NCBI GenBank assembly: GCA_900467745.1
Contig: UBQW01000025.1
Location: 108,984-148,714 of the forward strand
Origin: Hyphomicrobiales bacterium
Lineage (GTDB): Bacteria; Pseudomonadota; Alphaproteobacteria; Rhizobiales; Rhizobiaceae
Direction of reading: 5' to 3'
Length of the DNA: 39,731 nt
In this document: piece after piece, positions 15,487 through 24,510 of the stretch
How positions within the stretch are numbered: the first letter of the stretch is position 1
How the letters are laid out: every line of letters begins with the position of its first letter
Position numbers and translations under genes: made by a program
Notes under the pieces: generated by a model
The model's input: only the letters and a program-made list of their open reading frames with translations
Databases searched by the model: none
What the model was told of the DNA's origin: nothing

Positions 15487-16407
15487 CTACGCCTGCTCCA
15501 CCGCCTCCTCCACCGCAATCTCCGCCATCTTCAGCGCCGCGTCGCGGCTCTTCGCCGCCGCGATGAAGCGGCCGTTGTGGCAGAAGCTGGCGCCTTTAAT
15601 GCCGGAGGCGGCTTCGAGGTCGCCGTTGGTGAGGCCTGCCCAGGCGGCCGGCAGGTCGGCGCGCAGCGCGAAGCCTTCTTCCTCGCGGCGAATGCCGGTC
15701 ACGCACCAGTCCTTGTCGCGCGGATGGACGACGAAGAGCAGGTGGTCGGCGCCTGCCTTGACGATGGCGGGGCGGAAGGGCATGCCCATCGGCAACTCCA
15801 GCACGCGGTTCTCGCCGGCAGCGACGATCGCCTTGTGCACCAGCGCCTCGGCCCTGCGCTTCGCGGCGCTCTTGCCGATCCGAGCCTCGACGAAGCTGCG
15901 GGCAATCGCGAGTGCCGCATGAAAGGCGCGGTCGTCGGCTCCGGGATCGGTCTCGTCGAAGACAGGCTTCAGCGTTTCCAGAAGGGCCGGCAGCGTCAGC
16001 CCGGCCAGCGGGCCGGAGGGGCTGAGCGCGCCATTGTCGGTGAGGTCGATCGGCAGGACGAAGCTGCCGTCGAAGGAGGCGTGGATATCCTCGATGTCTG
16101 CCTCGGGCACACCGGATGCAGCGAGATAGTCGCGCCCGAAATGCTTCCAGATGAGGCCGAACGAGCTGTATGGCTGGCCGTCGTCACGCAGCGGCGCACC
16201 GCGCTGGTGATGGTCGAAGATACCGGCGTCCGCGTCATAGGCGCCGCCGACATCATAGATGATCCTGTCGGGACCGGGCGTGATCCATTCCGGCGCACGG
16301 CTGCGCATGATGCGCGCCTCGGGAAAAAGCCGGGTCAGAACGACGGTGGAGAGCAGTTCGTCGGCGTGGAAGCCACCGGAATGCGTGACGAGAAATTCAG
16401 GAATCAT
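15487..16407 (-). CDS. MYG1 (UPF0160) family putative metal-dependent phosphohydrolase
   Basis: Product of 306 aa from the start at 16407 (MIPEFLVTHSGGFHADELLS), with AGAGGG upstream; a longer frame to 16530 adds an unrelated N-terminus and is rejected. Family hallmarks are THSGGFHADE (residues 8-17) and FDHHQRGAP (about 59-67), which form the DHH-like metal site of MYG1/GAMM1 proteins. The eukaryotic relative MYG1 is a 3'-5' RNA exonuclease; bacterial members are assumed to be related nucleases or phosphoesterases, but this is not shown. The C-terminal half (WCVTGIRRE, GASFCHNGRFIAAAKSRDAA) also fits the family. It appears monocistronic. Confidence 0.9.
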   Translation of the reverse strand: MIPEFLVTHSGGFHADELLSTVVLTRLFPEARIMRSRAPEWITPGPDRIIYDVGGAYDADAGIFDHHQRGAPLRDDGQPYSSFGLIWKHFGRDYLAASGVPEADIEDIHASFDGSFVLPIDLTDNGALSPSGPLAGLTLPALLETLKPVFDETDPGADDRAFHAALAIARSFVEARIGKSAAKRRAEALVHKAIVAAGENRVLELPMGMPFRPAIVKAGADHLLFVVHPRDKDWCVTGIRREEEGFALRADLPAAWAGLTNGDLEAASGIKGASFCHNGRFIAAAKSRDAALKMAEIAVEEAVEQA

Positions 16408-16701
16408 GTAGCGGCGCCCTCTTGTCTGCGGATCATCCGCACATGCAGGCACCAGATAGCTGTTGGCGCAAATCACCTCAACCCGCAGGCACAGCATTTT
16501 CTCCCACTGATGCTGCACCGCATCATCCAATTGGGTGTATTGTTAGCGGCCGTCGGCTATGTGCTTGAACATAGATGAAGGTTAACGTTTGCTTTCATAC
16601 GAAGCTTCTGAATATCACGAAACGGTGAACTTTACGCTTGCCATGGAGGGAAAGCCGCGCAACTATCGCCTGTGATAGCATGATAGTGACGGGAACCACA
16701 C

Positions 16702-16926
16702 ATGCCTAAGACTGGAATAATCGCAGTATCCGGGACATCCATGTCCCGTCAGTGCATCTTTACAGCCGATGACGGCGGCGGCAAAATTCGCGGCTGTCCG
16801 CGCTTTCTCGGAATGATTTTCGGAAAGCCGAGCGTACGCCTCTCCGACACGTCGAACGGCAGATGGGTCTCCATCGAGCTCAGCAAGGTCGATAAGCGCG
16901 GCAACGCGACCTTTCGCTGGATTTAA
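16702..16926 (+). CDS. Small hypothetical protein
   Basis: Product of 74 aa (MPKTGIIAVSGTSMSRQCIF...). Basic, compact, with two Cys and a Gly-rich middle (DDGGGKIRGCPRFLGMIFGK). It ends in alternating strand-like residues. Codon use (GGC, CGC, CTC) agrees with neighbouring chromosomal genes. A weak GGGAA lies just before the ATG. It precedes the Ku gene by 144 bp in the same direction, but the EcfG promoter between them suggests separate transcription. No family recognised; the chance that it is not a gene is appreciable. Confidence 0.5.
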   Translation: MPKTGIIAVSGTSMSRQCIFTADDGGGKIRGCPRFLGMIFGKPSVRLSDTSNGRWVSIELSKVDKRGNATFRWI

Positions 16927-16991
16927 TCTCCGCCGCTGACCTTCATATGATGTTCGACGCCCCAGGGAAATGGGGTGCCTGACACATCGAG

Positions 16992-17017
16992 GGAACAAAA
17001 TCCGCATTCCGACCGTT
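16992..17017 (+). promoter_or_regulatory. EcfG (general stress sigma) promoter of Ku gene
   Basis: GGAAC (16992-16996), a 17-bp spacer and CGTT (17014-17017) fit the general-stress consensus exactly. The distance to the Ku start at 17071 is 53 bp. Confidence 0.8.
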
Positions 17018-17070
17018 GAAGCGGCATCGCCGCATTGCGGCTTGGAGGGGCGCCAAGGCGCCGGCATCGG

Positions 17071-17874
17071 ATGGCGCGTCAGACCTATTGGAAGGGTTAT
17101 CTCAAGCTGTCGCTCGTGACCGCGTCAGTATCGCTGACGCCAGCGACGACGGACAGCAATCAGCTGCGGTTTCATGTGTTGAACCGCAAGACCAAAAACC
17201 GCGTCGAAAGCCGTTACGTCGACAGCGTCACCCACAAGCCGATCTCGGACAAGGACCAGGTCAAGGGCTATCCGCGCGGCGAGGACGATTACGTCATCCT
17301 CGAGGACGACGAGATCAGCGAGGTAGGGCTGGAGAGCACCCGAACGATCGATATATCGAGCTTCGTGCCGCGCGGCTCGATCGACTGGATCTGGTACGAC
17401 AAGCCGCATTTCCTGGCGCCGGAAGACAAGGTCGGCGTCGAGGCCTTCTGCGTCATCCGCGAGGCGATGAAGGCAAACGATGTCGTCGGCATTGCGCGCC
17501 TCGTGCTTTACCGCCGCGAGCGCGCCGTGCTGCTCGAGCCGCAGGGCAAGGGCATCGTGCTCTGGACGCTGCATTTCGGCGACGAGGTGCGCGAGCCGGC
17601 CGGGACTGTCGACCTTGCCGCCAAAGCGGATCAGAAGGTGCTGGCGCTGATGAGCAAGCTGGTGAAGGACCGCACCGAGGAATGGAAGCCTTCGATGGTT
17701 AACGACCCCGTGCAGAAGCGTATCCGGGCGATGATCCGCGCCAAGCAGAAGAGCCTTCCGAAGCCTGTGGCGGCATCGAAGCGCACGCCGGTCAAATCCA
17801 CCGGCAACGTCGTCAATATCATGGACGCGCTGAAGAAGAGCATCGCCAAGGATGGCGGGCGGCCGAAGCACTAG
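17071..17874 (+). CDS. ku: Ku protein (NHEJ), copy in convergent position
   Basis: Product of 267 aa, bacterial Ku. The start at 17071 (MARQTYWKGYLKLSLVTASV) gives the standard N-terminus of the Ku core; 12 further upstream codons are open but do not belong to the family. The beta-barrel/bridge pattern is complete: LRFHVLNRKTKNRVESRYVDS, DQVKGYPRGEDDYVILEDDEI, FYDKPHFLAP-like WYDKPHFLAPEDK, and a C-terminal Lys/Arg-rich tail. Ku homodimers (or heterodimers with the second Ku) thread onto double-strand DNA ends and recruit LigD. It is convergent to LigD, with stops 24 bp apart, and has its own EcfG promoter, so repair by end-joining is probably raised under general stress. Confidence 0.95.
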   Translation: MARQTYWKGYLKLSLVTASVSLTPATTDSNQLRFHVLNRKTKNRVESRYVDSVTHKPISDKDQVKGYPRGEDDYVILEDDEISEVGLESTRTIDISSFVPRGSIDWIWYDKPHFLAPEDKVGVEAFCVIREAMKANDVVGIARLVLYRRERAVLLEPQGKGIVLWTLHFGDEVREPAGTVDLAAKADQKVLALMSKLVKDRTEEWKPSMVNDPVQKRIRAMIRAKQKSLPKPVAASKRTPVKSTGNVVNIMDALKKSIAKDGGRPKH

Positions 17875-17898
17875 TTGTCGGCCAACCTCTGGCAATCC

Positions 17899-20430
17899 TC
17901 ACTTGCGCTTTTCAAGCGGCGCGGCGGCCTTGAAGAAATCCGCCCAGGGATCGCTTGCCAGCGAATTCATCCGCGACGGCGTGTTGTCGACAGTGAAATA
18001 GGCCGGGCCGATCTCCTCCGTCAGCTCGCTCCAATCGAGCGGCATCGATACGGCAGCGCCCGGCCGCGCGCGGGTCGAATAGGCGGCGACGGCGGTGTTG
18101 CCGCGGCCGTTGCGCAGATAATCGATGAAGATCTTGCCGTTGCGTTTCGCCTTGGTGGCGGTCGCCAGATACTTTTCCGGCTGATCTTTCGTCATTGCGT
18201 CCGCCAGCTCTTTGGCGAAGGCCTTGACCTGGACCCACCCCGCCTTCGGTTTCAGCGGCGTCACCACATGGAGACCTTTGCCGCCGGAGGTCTTGACGAA
18301 GGCCGCCAGCCCCGCCGCCTCGAGCCGCTGTTTAAGCTCTTCGGCCGCCTCGATCACCTCGGGCCAGGCGACATCGTCGGCCGGATCGAGATCCATGGTG
18401 ATCATGTCCGGCTTCTCGAAGCTCGCGGTCGTCGCCCCCCAGGGGTGGATCTCCAGGACGGCCGATTGCACCAAAGCGACCAGCCCGTCGAAATCGCCGA
18501 TGCGCAGCAGCTTTTCGCCACCCCTGTCTTTCGGGTCCGCGATCTCCTCGATATGGGCGTTCATCCCCTTCCAGGCATGCTTCTGGAAGAAGCGCTGGTG
18601 CCCGGCAATACCGTCAGGGCACCGCAGCAGCGCCAGCGGGCGGTTGATCACGAAGGGCTCCATGAAGCGCCAGACCTGCGCGTAATAGTCCGCAAGTCCC
18701 TGCTTGGTGACGCCCTCGTCCGGCCAGTAGATGCGATCGGGATGGGTGAGCGCGACGCTCGATTGCGGCGCCGGCTCGGCCTTGCTTTTCTCGGTCTCGC
18801 GCATCACATCCCCCGCCGCCTTGTCCTCGCGCAGCCCGCGAAATGCGGCATGCCGCAGATTGCCGTCGGCCGACCATGCCTGAAACTCCACATCCGCCAC
18901 AAGCTTCGGCTTGACGTGGACAAGCCCGCGCCGCGCCTCGGCCGAAAGCGCATCGTCGAAGGCGGTTTTCGTCTGCCGGTCCTCCGAGAGACGATCGTGC
19001 AGCATCTTGGCCGTCGCGACCGAAAATCCGGTGCCGACACGCCCGACATACTGCAACTTGCCGCCCTTGTAGTAGCCCATGGCCAGCGAACCGATGGCAT
19101 CCTTCGTCGCTGTCGAGGGCACGAAGCCGCCGATCACGAACTCCTGCCGCTTCGAGCATTTGGACTTGATCCACTCGCCCGTGCGCCCCGAGCTATAAGC
19201 GCTGTCGCCGCGCTTGGAGATCACGCCCTCCAGCCCGAGCCCGCAGGCGTGATCGAGCACCAGCGAGCCCTTCTCCGTGAAATGGCTGCTGTAGCGCAGC
19301 GTCGGATCATCTGGAGCCAGAAGCGTTTCCAGCAATGCCTTGCGCGAGAGCAGCGACACCTCGCGCATGTCGTGCCCATCGAGATGCAGGAGATCGAAGG
19401 CGTAGAACACGAAACGGTCCTTGCGCCCGTCGCTGAGATCGCTCTGCAGCGCGGAGAAATCCGAAGCGCCATTGTCGCGCTCGACCACCACTTCGCCGTC
19501 GATCAGGGCCGATTGCACCGGCAGCTCCGAAAACGCCTTGGCAAGCGTCTCGCCAAACCGCTCCGTCCAGTCCAGCCCCGTGCGGGTCAGCATCGTCACC
19601 TTGCCGTGGTCGATCCTGATCTGCAGCCTGTAGCCGTCGAACTTGATCTCGTGCACCCATTCTTCGCCAAGAGGCGGCTTCGGCTTCAGCTTGGCAAGCG
19701 CCGGTTCGACAAAGTCAGGCAGATCAGCCTTGACCGCGCCATCCGGCCATTGGCGCGAGGCTGCCTTGGCCTTCCCGGCCTTCGGTCGGGGAGCGGACGC
19801 CTTGCTGCCATTCGCGCTAGCCGCCCCCTTGGGCCGCGAGTGCCACGCGGCATCCGGGTTCTTGGCCACCTCTTCGATCTTCCGGCCGGTCTTTGCCGAT
19901 TCAGGCCGCAACTTCAGGATATCGCCCTTGGCGCGCGCCTCCTCGTCCTCGGCCTTGATCAGCAGCCAGTTCTCCCGGGTTTCGCCGGGCTTGCCATGCA
20001 TCCGCACCAGATGCCAGCGCCCCTTCAGCTTGTCGCCATCAAGGTCGAATTCCATATGGCCCTTCTTGTAGGCCTTATGCATGTCGCCATGCGGTGCCCA
20101 TGTGCCGCGATCCCAGACGATGACGGTGCCGCCGCCATACTCGCCCTTCGGAATGATGCCCTCGAAGTCGCCGTAGTCGAGCGGGTGGTCTTCCACATGC
20201 ACGGCCAGCCGTTTGTCGTCGGGGTTGAGGCTCGGCCCACGCGTCACCGCCCAGCTTTTCAGCACCCCGTCCATCTCCAGCCGGAAGTCGTAATGCAGCC
20301 GCGTCGCGTCGTGTTTCTGGATCACGAAGCTTAGCGCATTGCTGTCGCGCGCAGCACTGGCCCGCTTTCCGCCGCGCGGCTCCGGCGTCCGCTTGAAATC
20401 GCGCTTGGCGTGATAGGTCTCGAGCGCCAT
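17899..20430 (-). CDS. ligD: Multifunctional DNA ligase D (PE-Lig-Pol)
   Basis: Product of 843 aa carrying all three LigD activities in the order phosphoesterase, ligase, polymerase. PE domain (about 1-190): HDATRLHYDFRLEMDG, DHPLDYGDFEGIIPKGEYGG. ATP-dependent ligase (about 230-530): adenylated-Lys motif EIKFDGYRLQIR near residue 262, DGEVVV, and EGVISKR. Primase/polymerase domain (about 560-840): HPDRIYWPDEGVTK, metal site MDLDPADDVAW, and FIDYLRNGRGNTAVAAYSTR. It trims, fills and seals double-strand breaks together with Ku. It starts 2 bp after the Ku stop at 20433, so small gene-Ku-LigD is one operon from the EcfG promoter at 21577. Confidence 0.97.
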   Translation of the reverse strand: MALETYHAKRDFKRTPEPRGGKRASAARDSNALSFVIQKHDATRLHYDFRLEMDGVLKSWAVTRGPSLNPDDKRLAVHVEDHPLDYGDFEGIIPKGEYGGGTVIVWDRGTWAPHGDMHKAYKKGHMEFDLDGDKLKGRWHLVRMHGKPGETRENWLLIKAEDEEARAKGDILKLRPESAKTGRKIEEVAKNPDAAWHSRPKGAASANGSKASAPRPKAGKAKAASRQWPDGAVKADLPDFVEPALAKLKPKPPLGEEWVHEIKFDGYRLQIRIDHGKVTMLTRTGLDWTERFGETLAKAFSELPVQSALIDGEVVVERDNGASDFSALQSDLSDGRKDRFVFYAFDLLHLDGHDMREVSLLSRKALLETLLAPDDPTLRYSSHFTEKGSLVLDHACGLGLEGVISKRGDSAYSSGRTGEWIKSKCSKRQEFVIGGFVPSTATKDAIGSLAMGYYKGGKLQYVGRVGTGFSVATAKMLHDRLSEDRQTKTAFDDALSAEARRGLVHVKPKLVADVEFQAWSADGNLRHAAFRGLREDKAAGDVMRETEKSKAEPAPQSSVALTHPDRIYWPDEGVTKQGLADYYAQVWRFMEPFVINRPLALLRCPDGIAGHQRFFQKHAWKGMNAHIEEIADPKDRGGEKLLRIGDFDGLVALVQSAVLEIHPWGATTASFEKPDMITMDLDPADDVAWPEVIEAAEELKQRLEAAGLAAFVKTSGGKGLHVVTPLKPKAGWVQVKAFAKELADAMTKDQPEKYLATATKAKRNGKIFIDYLRNGRGNTAVAAYSTRARPGAAVSMPLDWSELTEEIGPAYFTVDNTPSRMNSLASDPWADFFKAAAPLEKRK

Positions 20431-20432
20431 CG

Positions 20433-21272
20433 TCAGCTCGCCTTCTTCGAGCCGCCGTTACCGCGCGCGGCACTCTTGGTCTTGCCCGCCGCTTTCCCGC
20501 TGATCTTCGCGCTTTCACGCAGCGCCTCCATCAGGTCGATCACCTTACCCTTCGGCTCGGCCTTGCGCTTCGGCAGCGCCCTGCCCTCGATCTTTGCCTG
20601 CACCAGTTCGGCAAGTGCTGCCTCATAGCGATCCTCGTAATCCCGGGGATTGAAGCTGCCTTTCTTGGTGCCGATGATATGGCCGGCGAGTTCGATCATT
20701 TCCTTGTCGAACTTGATGTCGGGAATATCCTTGAACACCGTCTCGGCGTTGCGCACCTCGTAATCGTAGTTCAGCGTGGTGGCGACGATGCAGTCGTCCT
20801 GCGGCCTGATCAGCACGGTGCGCGTCTTGCGGAAGAGAACGGCCTCCCCGAGTGCCGCCACCTTCTGGTCGCGCATCGCCCGCGCGATCAGCGCCAGCGC
20901 CTCCTCGTCGTCCTCGCTGACTGGCGCCAGATAATAGGGCCGATCGAAATAGAGCTTGTTGATCTCGTCATAGGGAACGAAGCCTTGCACCGTCAGGAGC
21001 TTGTCGCTCTCCGATGCGAACGCCGCAAGCTCCTCGCCCTCGATCATCACATAGTCGCCGCTATCCAGCCGATAGCCCTTCACCTGGTCGTCGCGCTCCA
21101 CCGGCTTTCCGGTCTCGCTGTCGACGAACTGGCGCTCGACGCGATGGCCGGTCTTGCGATTGATGATGTTGAAGGAGATGCGGTCGGCGACCGATACCGC
21201 GGTGTAGAGCCCCACCGCGCAGACGAGATCGCCCACCTTCAGATGCCCCTTCCAGCTTGCCCGCGCCGCCAT
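20433..21272 (-). CDS. ku: Ku protein (NHEJ), operon partner of LigD
   Basis: Product of 279 aa. The start at 21272 (MAARASWKGHLKVGDLVCAV) is preceded by GGGAGGAA; the 103 codons upstream in the same frame overlap the small gene and are not coding. Core pattern: ISFNIINRKTGHRVERQFVDSETGKPV, DQVKGYRLDSGDYVMIEGEEL, YFDRPYYLAPVSEDDEEALAL, NPRDYEDRYEAALAELV. A basic tail (KTKSAARGNGGSKKAS) is typical for DNA and LigD interaction. It differs clearly from the first Ku at 17071, so this is a diverged pair that could form heterodimers, as proposed for rhizobia with several Ku genes. Translationally linked to its neighbours: 2-bp gaps on both sides. Confidence 0.95.
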   Translation of the reverse strand: MAARASWKGHLKVGDLVCAVGLYTAVSVADRISFNIINRKTGHRVERQFVDSETGKPVERDDQVKGYRLDSGDYVMIEGEELAAFASESDKLLTVQGFVPYDEINKLYFDRPYYLAPVSEDDEEALALIARAMRDQKVAALGEAVLFRKTRTVLIRPQDDCIVATTLNYDYEVRNAETVFKDIPDIKFDKEMIELAGHIIGTKKGSFNPRDYEDRYEAALAELVQAKIEGRALPKRKAEPKGKVIDLMEALRESAKISGKAAGKTKSAARGNGGSKKAS

Positions 21273-21274
21273 TT

Positions 21275-21544
21275 CTATTCCTCCCGCCCCTTGTTGCGCC
21301 GCCGGCGCTGATCCAGCGCCACGATCTTCTCCACCGAAGCGATATCGTCGCTGGTGACAACGGGAACCGGATCGCCGGCGATGGCCTCCAGCACCTCGCT
21401 CGAAAGCGCGCCATGGCGGATCACCCACTCCAGCGTCTCGCGGGTCTCGCGCTCGGCCTTCAGCTGCGCGTAGAGCGCGATGATCAGCCTGTCGCGCGCA
21501 TCGAAATGGCTGCGTTTCTGCTCGGTCTTGCGGACATGCGTCAT
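21275..21544 (-). CDS. Small protein leading the Ku-LigD operon
   Basis: Product of 89 aa (MTHVRKTEQKRSHFDARDRL...). Start at 21544 with AGGGAGG upstream; the longer frame to 21715 would run through the promoter. Charged, helical, likely coiled-coil-like (LIIALYAQLKAERETRETLE), ending in a basic RRRRNKGREE. No known domain. It is the first gene of the three-gene NHEJ operon under an EcfG promoter and ends 2 bp before the Ku start. A role in end-joining, for example as a small Ku or LigD cofactor, is an inference from position only. Confidence 0.75.
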   Translation of the reverse strand: MTHVRKTEQKRSHFDARDRLIIALYAQLKAERETRETLEWVIRHGALSSEVLEAIAGDPVPVVTSDDIASVEKIVALDQRRRRNKGREE

Positions 21545-21576
21545 CGAAACCTGCCTCCCTTGCCGATTGAAGCAGA

Positions 21577-21601
21577 AACAACGCAGTAGCCGGAAAGTTC
21601 C
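21577..21601 (-). promoter_or_regulatory. EcfG-type promoter of the NHEJ operon
   Basis: On the minus strand GGAAC (21601-21597) is followed after 16 bp by TGTT (21580-21577), one base off CGTT; it fits GGAAC-N18-TT exactly. It lies 33 bp before the start of the 89-aa gene that leads Ku and LigD. Confidence 0.65.
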
Positions 21602-21773
21602 GTGCATCCCTGACATGCCAACTGTCGCAAATCTGAGACAGGTCCGATCCGCGCCGTGAAATCCAAGCAAACGCTCACATTGCCGCGAGTTGCCAAGAAC
21701 ATTAGTTTTCGTCACACTCCTGTCGATGATCTGTGGTGGTAGGAGCTGCAGCTCTTTGATGGGAGGAACCCCG

Positions 21774-22733
21774 ATGCACGAACACTCTGCCCATGCGGAG
21801 CATGTCTATACGTGCACGCAGCGCGATTCAGCCGCGGCAAGTTCTTCGGTGGTCGCCTCCTGGCGCCGCTGCATCGCCATGCACCAGCTGGCGCCGGAAG
21901 AGCGGCGCACGCCGCTCCGCCTCATGGACCAGGAGTTCAAGCAGGCGCGCGAACAATCCGAACAGCTGATCGCCAACGCCACCGACGAGCTCGACCGCTT
22001 GTTCACCACTGCTGGAAAAGCCGGCTGCTGCCTGCTTTTGACCGACCGAGACGGCATCGCACTGGAACGCCGCGGCGCCATCGGTGACGACAAGGAGTTT
22101 CACGATCTCGGCCTCTGGACCGGCTCTGTCTGGACCGAAGCCAGCATCGGCACCAACGGCATCGGCACGGCGCTGGCCGACGAGCGCTCGGTCTCGATTT
22201 TCCGCGACCAGCACTTCTTCTGCTCCAACATCAAGCTCAGCTGCACGACCTCGCCGATCCGCGATCATCGCGGGCAGCTCGCGGCCGCGCTCGACATTTC
22301 CACCTGCCGCGACGATGTCAACGAGATGACGCTCGGCATTCTCGCACAGATGGTGCGCGATGCCGCCATGCGCATCGAGATCAACCTCTTCCGCAGCGCC
22401 TATGCCGGCGCCCGCTTCGTGATGGTGCCCGCAGGCGCCAACCCTGCGGCCGCCCTTCTCGCCGTCGATCGCCACGATCTCGTGCTCGGCGCCACCCGCG
22501 CCGCGCGCCTGGCACTGAAGCTCGACGACCGCAGCATCGCCGCCGGTATTCCGGCCGCCGATGCCCTCCACGAGACCCGCATGTCCGACGACGAGGACCT
22601 GATCGAGGCCGAACGCGCGGCATTGCTGAGGGCTTTGACTCGCTCCAGCGGCAATGTCTCGCAGGCGGCGATCGCGCTCGGCATGAGCCGCGCCACGCTG
22701 CATCGCAAGATGAAGAAGCTCAATCTGCACTGA
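21774..22733 (+). CDS. GAF/Fis-type regulator lacking AAA+ domain
   Basis: Product of 319 aa from the start at 21774 with GGGAGGAA upstream. N-terminal helical part with SWRRC and the AcoR-like spacing, GAF domain (about 70-210: GKAGCCLLLTDRDGIALERR, GLWTGSVWTEASIGTNGIGT, CSNIKLSCTTSPIRDHRGQL), then a linker. A C-terminal Fis-type helix-turn-helix follows (about 275-318: ALLRALTRSSGNVSQAAIAL, RATLHRKMKKL). The central AAA+ sigma54-activating domain of AcoR relatives is absent, so it should work on another holoenzyme or as a repressor. It precedes the aldehyde dehydrogenase gene by 147 bp on the same strand and probably controls it in response to an alcohol or aldehyde. Confidence 0.88.
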   Translation: MHEHSAHAEHVYTCTQRDSAAASSSVVASWRRCIAMHQLAPEERRTPLRLMDQEFKQAREQSEQLIANATDELDRLFTTAGKAGCCLLLTDRDGIALERRGAIGDDKEFHDLGLWTGSVWTEASIGTNGIGTALADERSVSIFRDQHFFCSNIKLSCTTSPIRDHRGQLAAALDISTCRDDVNEMTLGILAQMVRDAAMRIEINLFRSAYAGARFVMVPAGANPAAALLAVDRHDLVLGATRAARLALKLDDRSIAAGIPAADALHETRMSDDEDLIEAERAALLRALTRSSGNVSQAAIALGMSRATLHRKMKKLNLH

Positions 22734-22880
22734 TACTGTTGTAGTCAGCACTGATGTAGCAGCGATGCGACACTGTGCGCTGCGGTATCGCTTCGTGCCG
22801 CTGTATCTCGACACAAAAGGCGCGCAGATTTCCTCCCACGGGTTCACGTCCGAACCTGGCTCATCTCAAGGGAGGATGAC

Positions 22881-24389
22881 ATGCTGCATCAGAAAATCGT
22901 CGAGTCGCCGTTCAAGCTGAAATACGGGAACTATATCGGCGGCGAATGGCGCGAGCCGATCGAAGGCAAGTATTTCGACAACATCACGCCCGTCACCGGC
23001 GGCAAGCTCTGCGAAATTCCCCGCTCCAGCGAAAAGGACATCAACGCAGCGCTCGATGCCGCCCATGCCGCCAAAGACAAGTGGGCCCGCACCTCGGTCA
23101 CCGAGCGCGCCAATATCCTGATGAAGATCGCCCAGCGGATGGAGGACAAGCTGGAAGTCCTGGCGCAGGCCGAGACCTGGGACAACGGCAAGCCGATCCG
23201 CGAGACCATGGCCGCCGACATTCCGCTCGCCATCGACCACTTCCGCTACTTCGCTTCCTGCGTACGTGCCCAGGAAGGCTCGATCGGCGAGATCGACAAC
23301 GACACCGTCGCCTATCACTTCCATGAACCGCTTGGCGTCGTCGGCCAGATCATTCCCTGGAACTTCCCGATCCTGATGGCCGCCTGGAAGCTGGCGCCCG
23401 CGCTTGCCGCCGGCAACTGCGTCGTCATCAAGCCCGCCGAACAGACGCCCGCCTCGCTGCTTGTCTGGGCCGAGATCATCGGCGACCTGCTGCCACCAGG
23501 CGTTCTCAACATCGTCAACGGTTTCGGCCTCGAAGCTGGCAAGCCGCTGGCATCCAGCCCGCGCATCGCCAAGATCGCCTTTACCGGAGAAACCACGACG
23601 GGCCGGCTGATCATGCAATATGCCAGCCAGAACCTCATCCCCGTCACGCTCGAACTCGGCGGCAAGTCGCCGAACATCTTCTTCGCCGACGTGGCTGACG
23701 AGGATGATGACTTCTTCGACAAGGCGCTGGAAGGCTTTGCGATGTTCGCGCTGAACCAGGGCGAGGTCTGCACATGCCCGAGCCGCGCGCTGGTGCATGA
23801 AAAGATCTACGACCGCTTCATGGAACGCGCCGTCAAGCGCGTCGAAGCCATCGTGCAGGGCAACCCGCTCGATAGTGCCACGATGATCGGCGCCCAGGCC
23901 TCCAACGAGCAGATGGAAAAGATCCTCGCCTATCTCGACATCGGCAAGCAGGAAGGCGCAAAAGTGCTGACCGGTGGTTCGCGCAACGACCTCGGCGGCG
24001 AACTGGCAAGCGGCTACTACATCAAGCCGACGATCTTTGCCGGTCACAACAAGATGCGCGTGTTCCAGGAAGAGATATTCGGCCCGGTCGTGTCTGTCAC
24101 CACCTTCAAGGACGAAGCCGAAGCGCTGTCGATCGCCAACGACACGCTCTACGGCCTCGGCGCAGGTGTCTGGACCCGCAACGGCAACCGCGCCTATCGC
24201 TTCGGCCGTGAAATCCAGGCCGGCCGCGTCTGGACCAATTGCTACCACGCCTACCCGGCCCACGCGGCCTTCGGCGGCTACAAGCAATCCGGCATCGGCC
24301 GCGAGACCCACAAGATGATGCTGGACCACTATCAGCAGACCAAGAACATGCTGGTCAGCTACAGCGAAAAGAAGCTCGGTTTCTTCTGA
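22881..24389 (+). CDS. NAD-dependent aldehyde dehydrogenase (ExaC/AcoD type)
   Basis: Product of 502 aa, full length for class 3-like bacterial acetaldehyde dehydrogenases. N-terminus MLHQKIVESPFKLKYGNYIG, NAD-binding motif PWNFPILMAAWKLAPALAAG, FTGETTTGR, ELGGKSPN with the general-base Glu, and catalytic Cys in NQGEVCTCPSR (Cys297; Cys299 beside it). The C-terminal PAHAAFGGYKQSGIGRE is also typical. It oxidises short aliphatic aldehydes such as acetaldehyde to acids. The start has AGGGAGGATGAC before ATG. DUF779 follows after a terminator, the common neighbour of this dehydrogenase type in proteobacteria. A GAF/Fis regulator is upstream. Confidence 0.93.
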   Translation: MLHQKIVESPFKLKYGNYIGGEWREPIEGKYFDNITPVTGGKLCEIPRSSEKDINAALDAAHAAKDKWARTSVTERANILMKIAQRMEDKLEVLAQAETWDNGKPIRETMAADIPLAIDHFRYFASCVRAQEGSIGEIDNDTVAYHFHEPLGVVGQIIPWNFPILMAAWKLAPALAAGNCVVIKPAEQTPASLLVWAEIIGDLLPPGVLNIVNGFGLEAGKPLASSPRIAKIAFTGETTTGRLIMQYASQNLIPVTLELGGKSPNIFFADVADEDDDFFDKALEGFAMFALNQGEVCTCPSRALVHEKIYDRFMERAVKRVEAIVQGNPLDSATMIGAQASNEQMEKILAYLDIGKQEGAKVLTGGSRNDLGGELASGYYIKPTIFAGHNKMRVFQEEIFGPVVSVTTFKDEAEALSIANDTLYGLGAGVWTRNGNRAYRFGREIQAGRVWTNCYHAYPAHAAFGGYKQSGIGRETHKMMLDHYQQTKNMLVSYSEKKLGFF

Positions 24390-24433
24390 GCCTTTTCGAC
24401 AGCAGGGAGGGCATCCGCAACACCCCTCCCAAA

Positions 24434-24460
24434 CCCCTCCCTGAAAAGGGAGGGGATTTT
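24434..24460 (+). terminator. Intrinsic terminator after aldehyde dehydrogenase
   Basis: CCCCTCCCT-gaaa-AGGGAGGGG, a perfect 9-bp stem with GNRA-type loop followed by ATTTT, lies 44 bp after the dehydrogenase stop and before DUF779. It probably reduces, rather than blocks, readthrough into DUF779. Confidence 0.8.
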
Positions 24461-24510
24461 CGTTTGAGGGAACGATATCATGTGGGAGCGGGACCATTTG
24501 GGAGGAAACA

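Noticed and set aside
15577..16578. 333-aa plus-strand frame over the MYG1 gene
   Set aside because: Shadow frame. The MYG1 hallmark motifs are on the minus strand.
17875..20334. 819-aa open frame on the plus strand over LigD
   Set aside because: A mirror frame of the GC-rich ligD gene. Its protein has no domain, while the opposite strand shows full PE, ligase and polymerase motifs.
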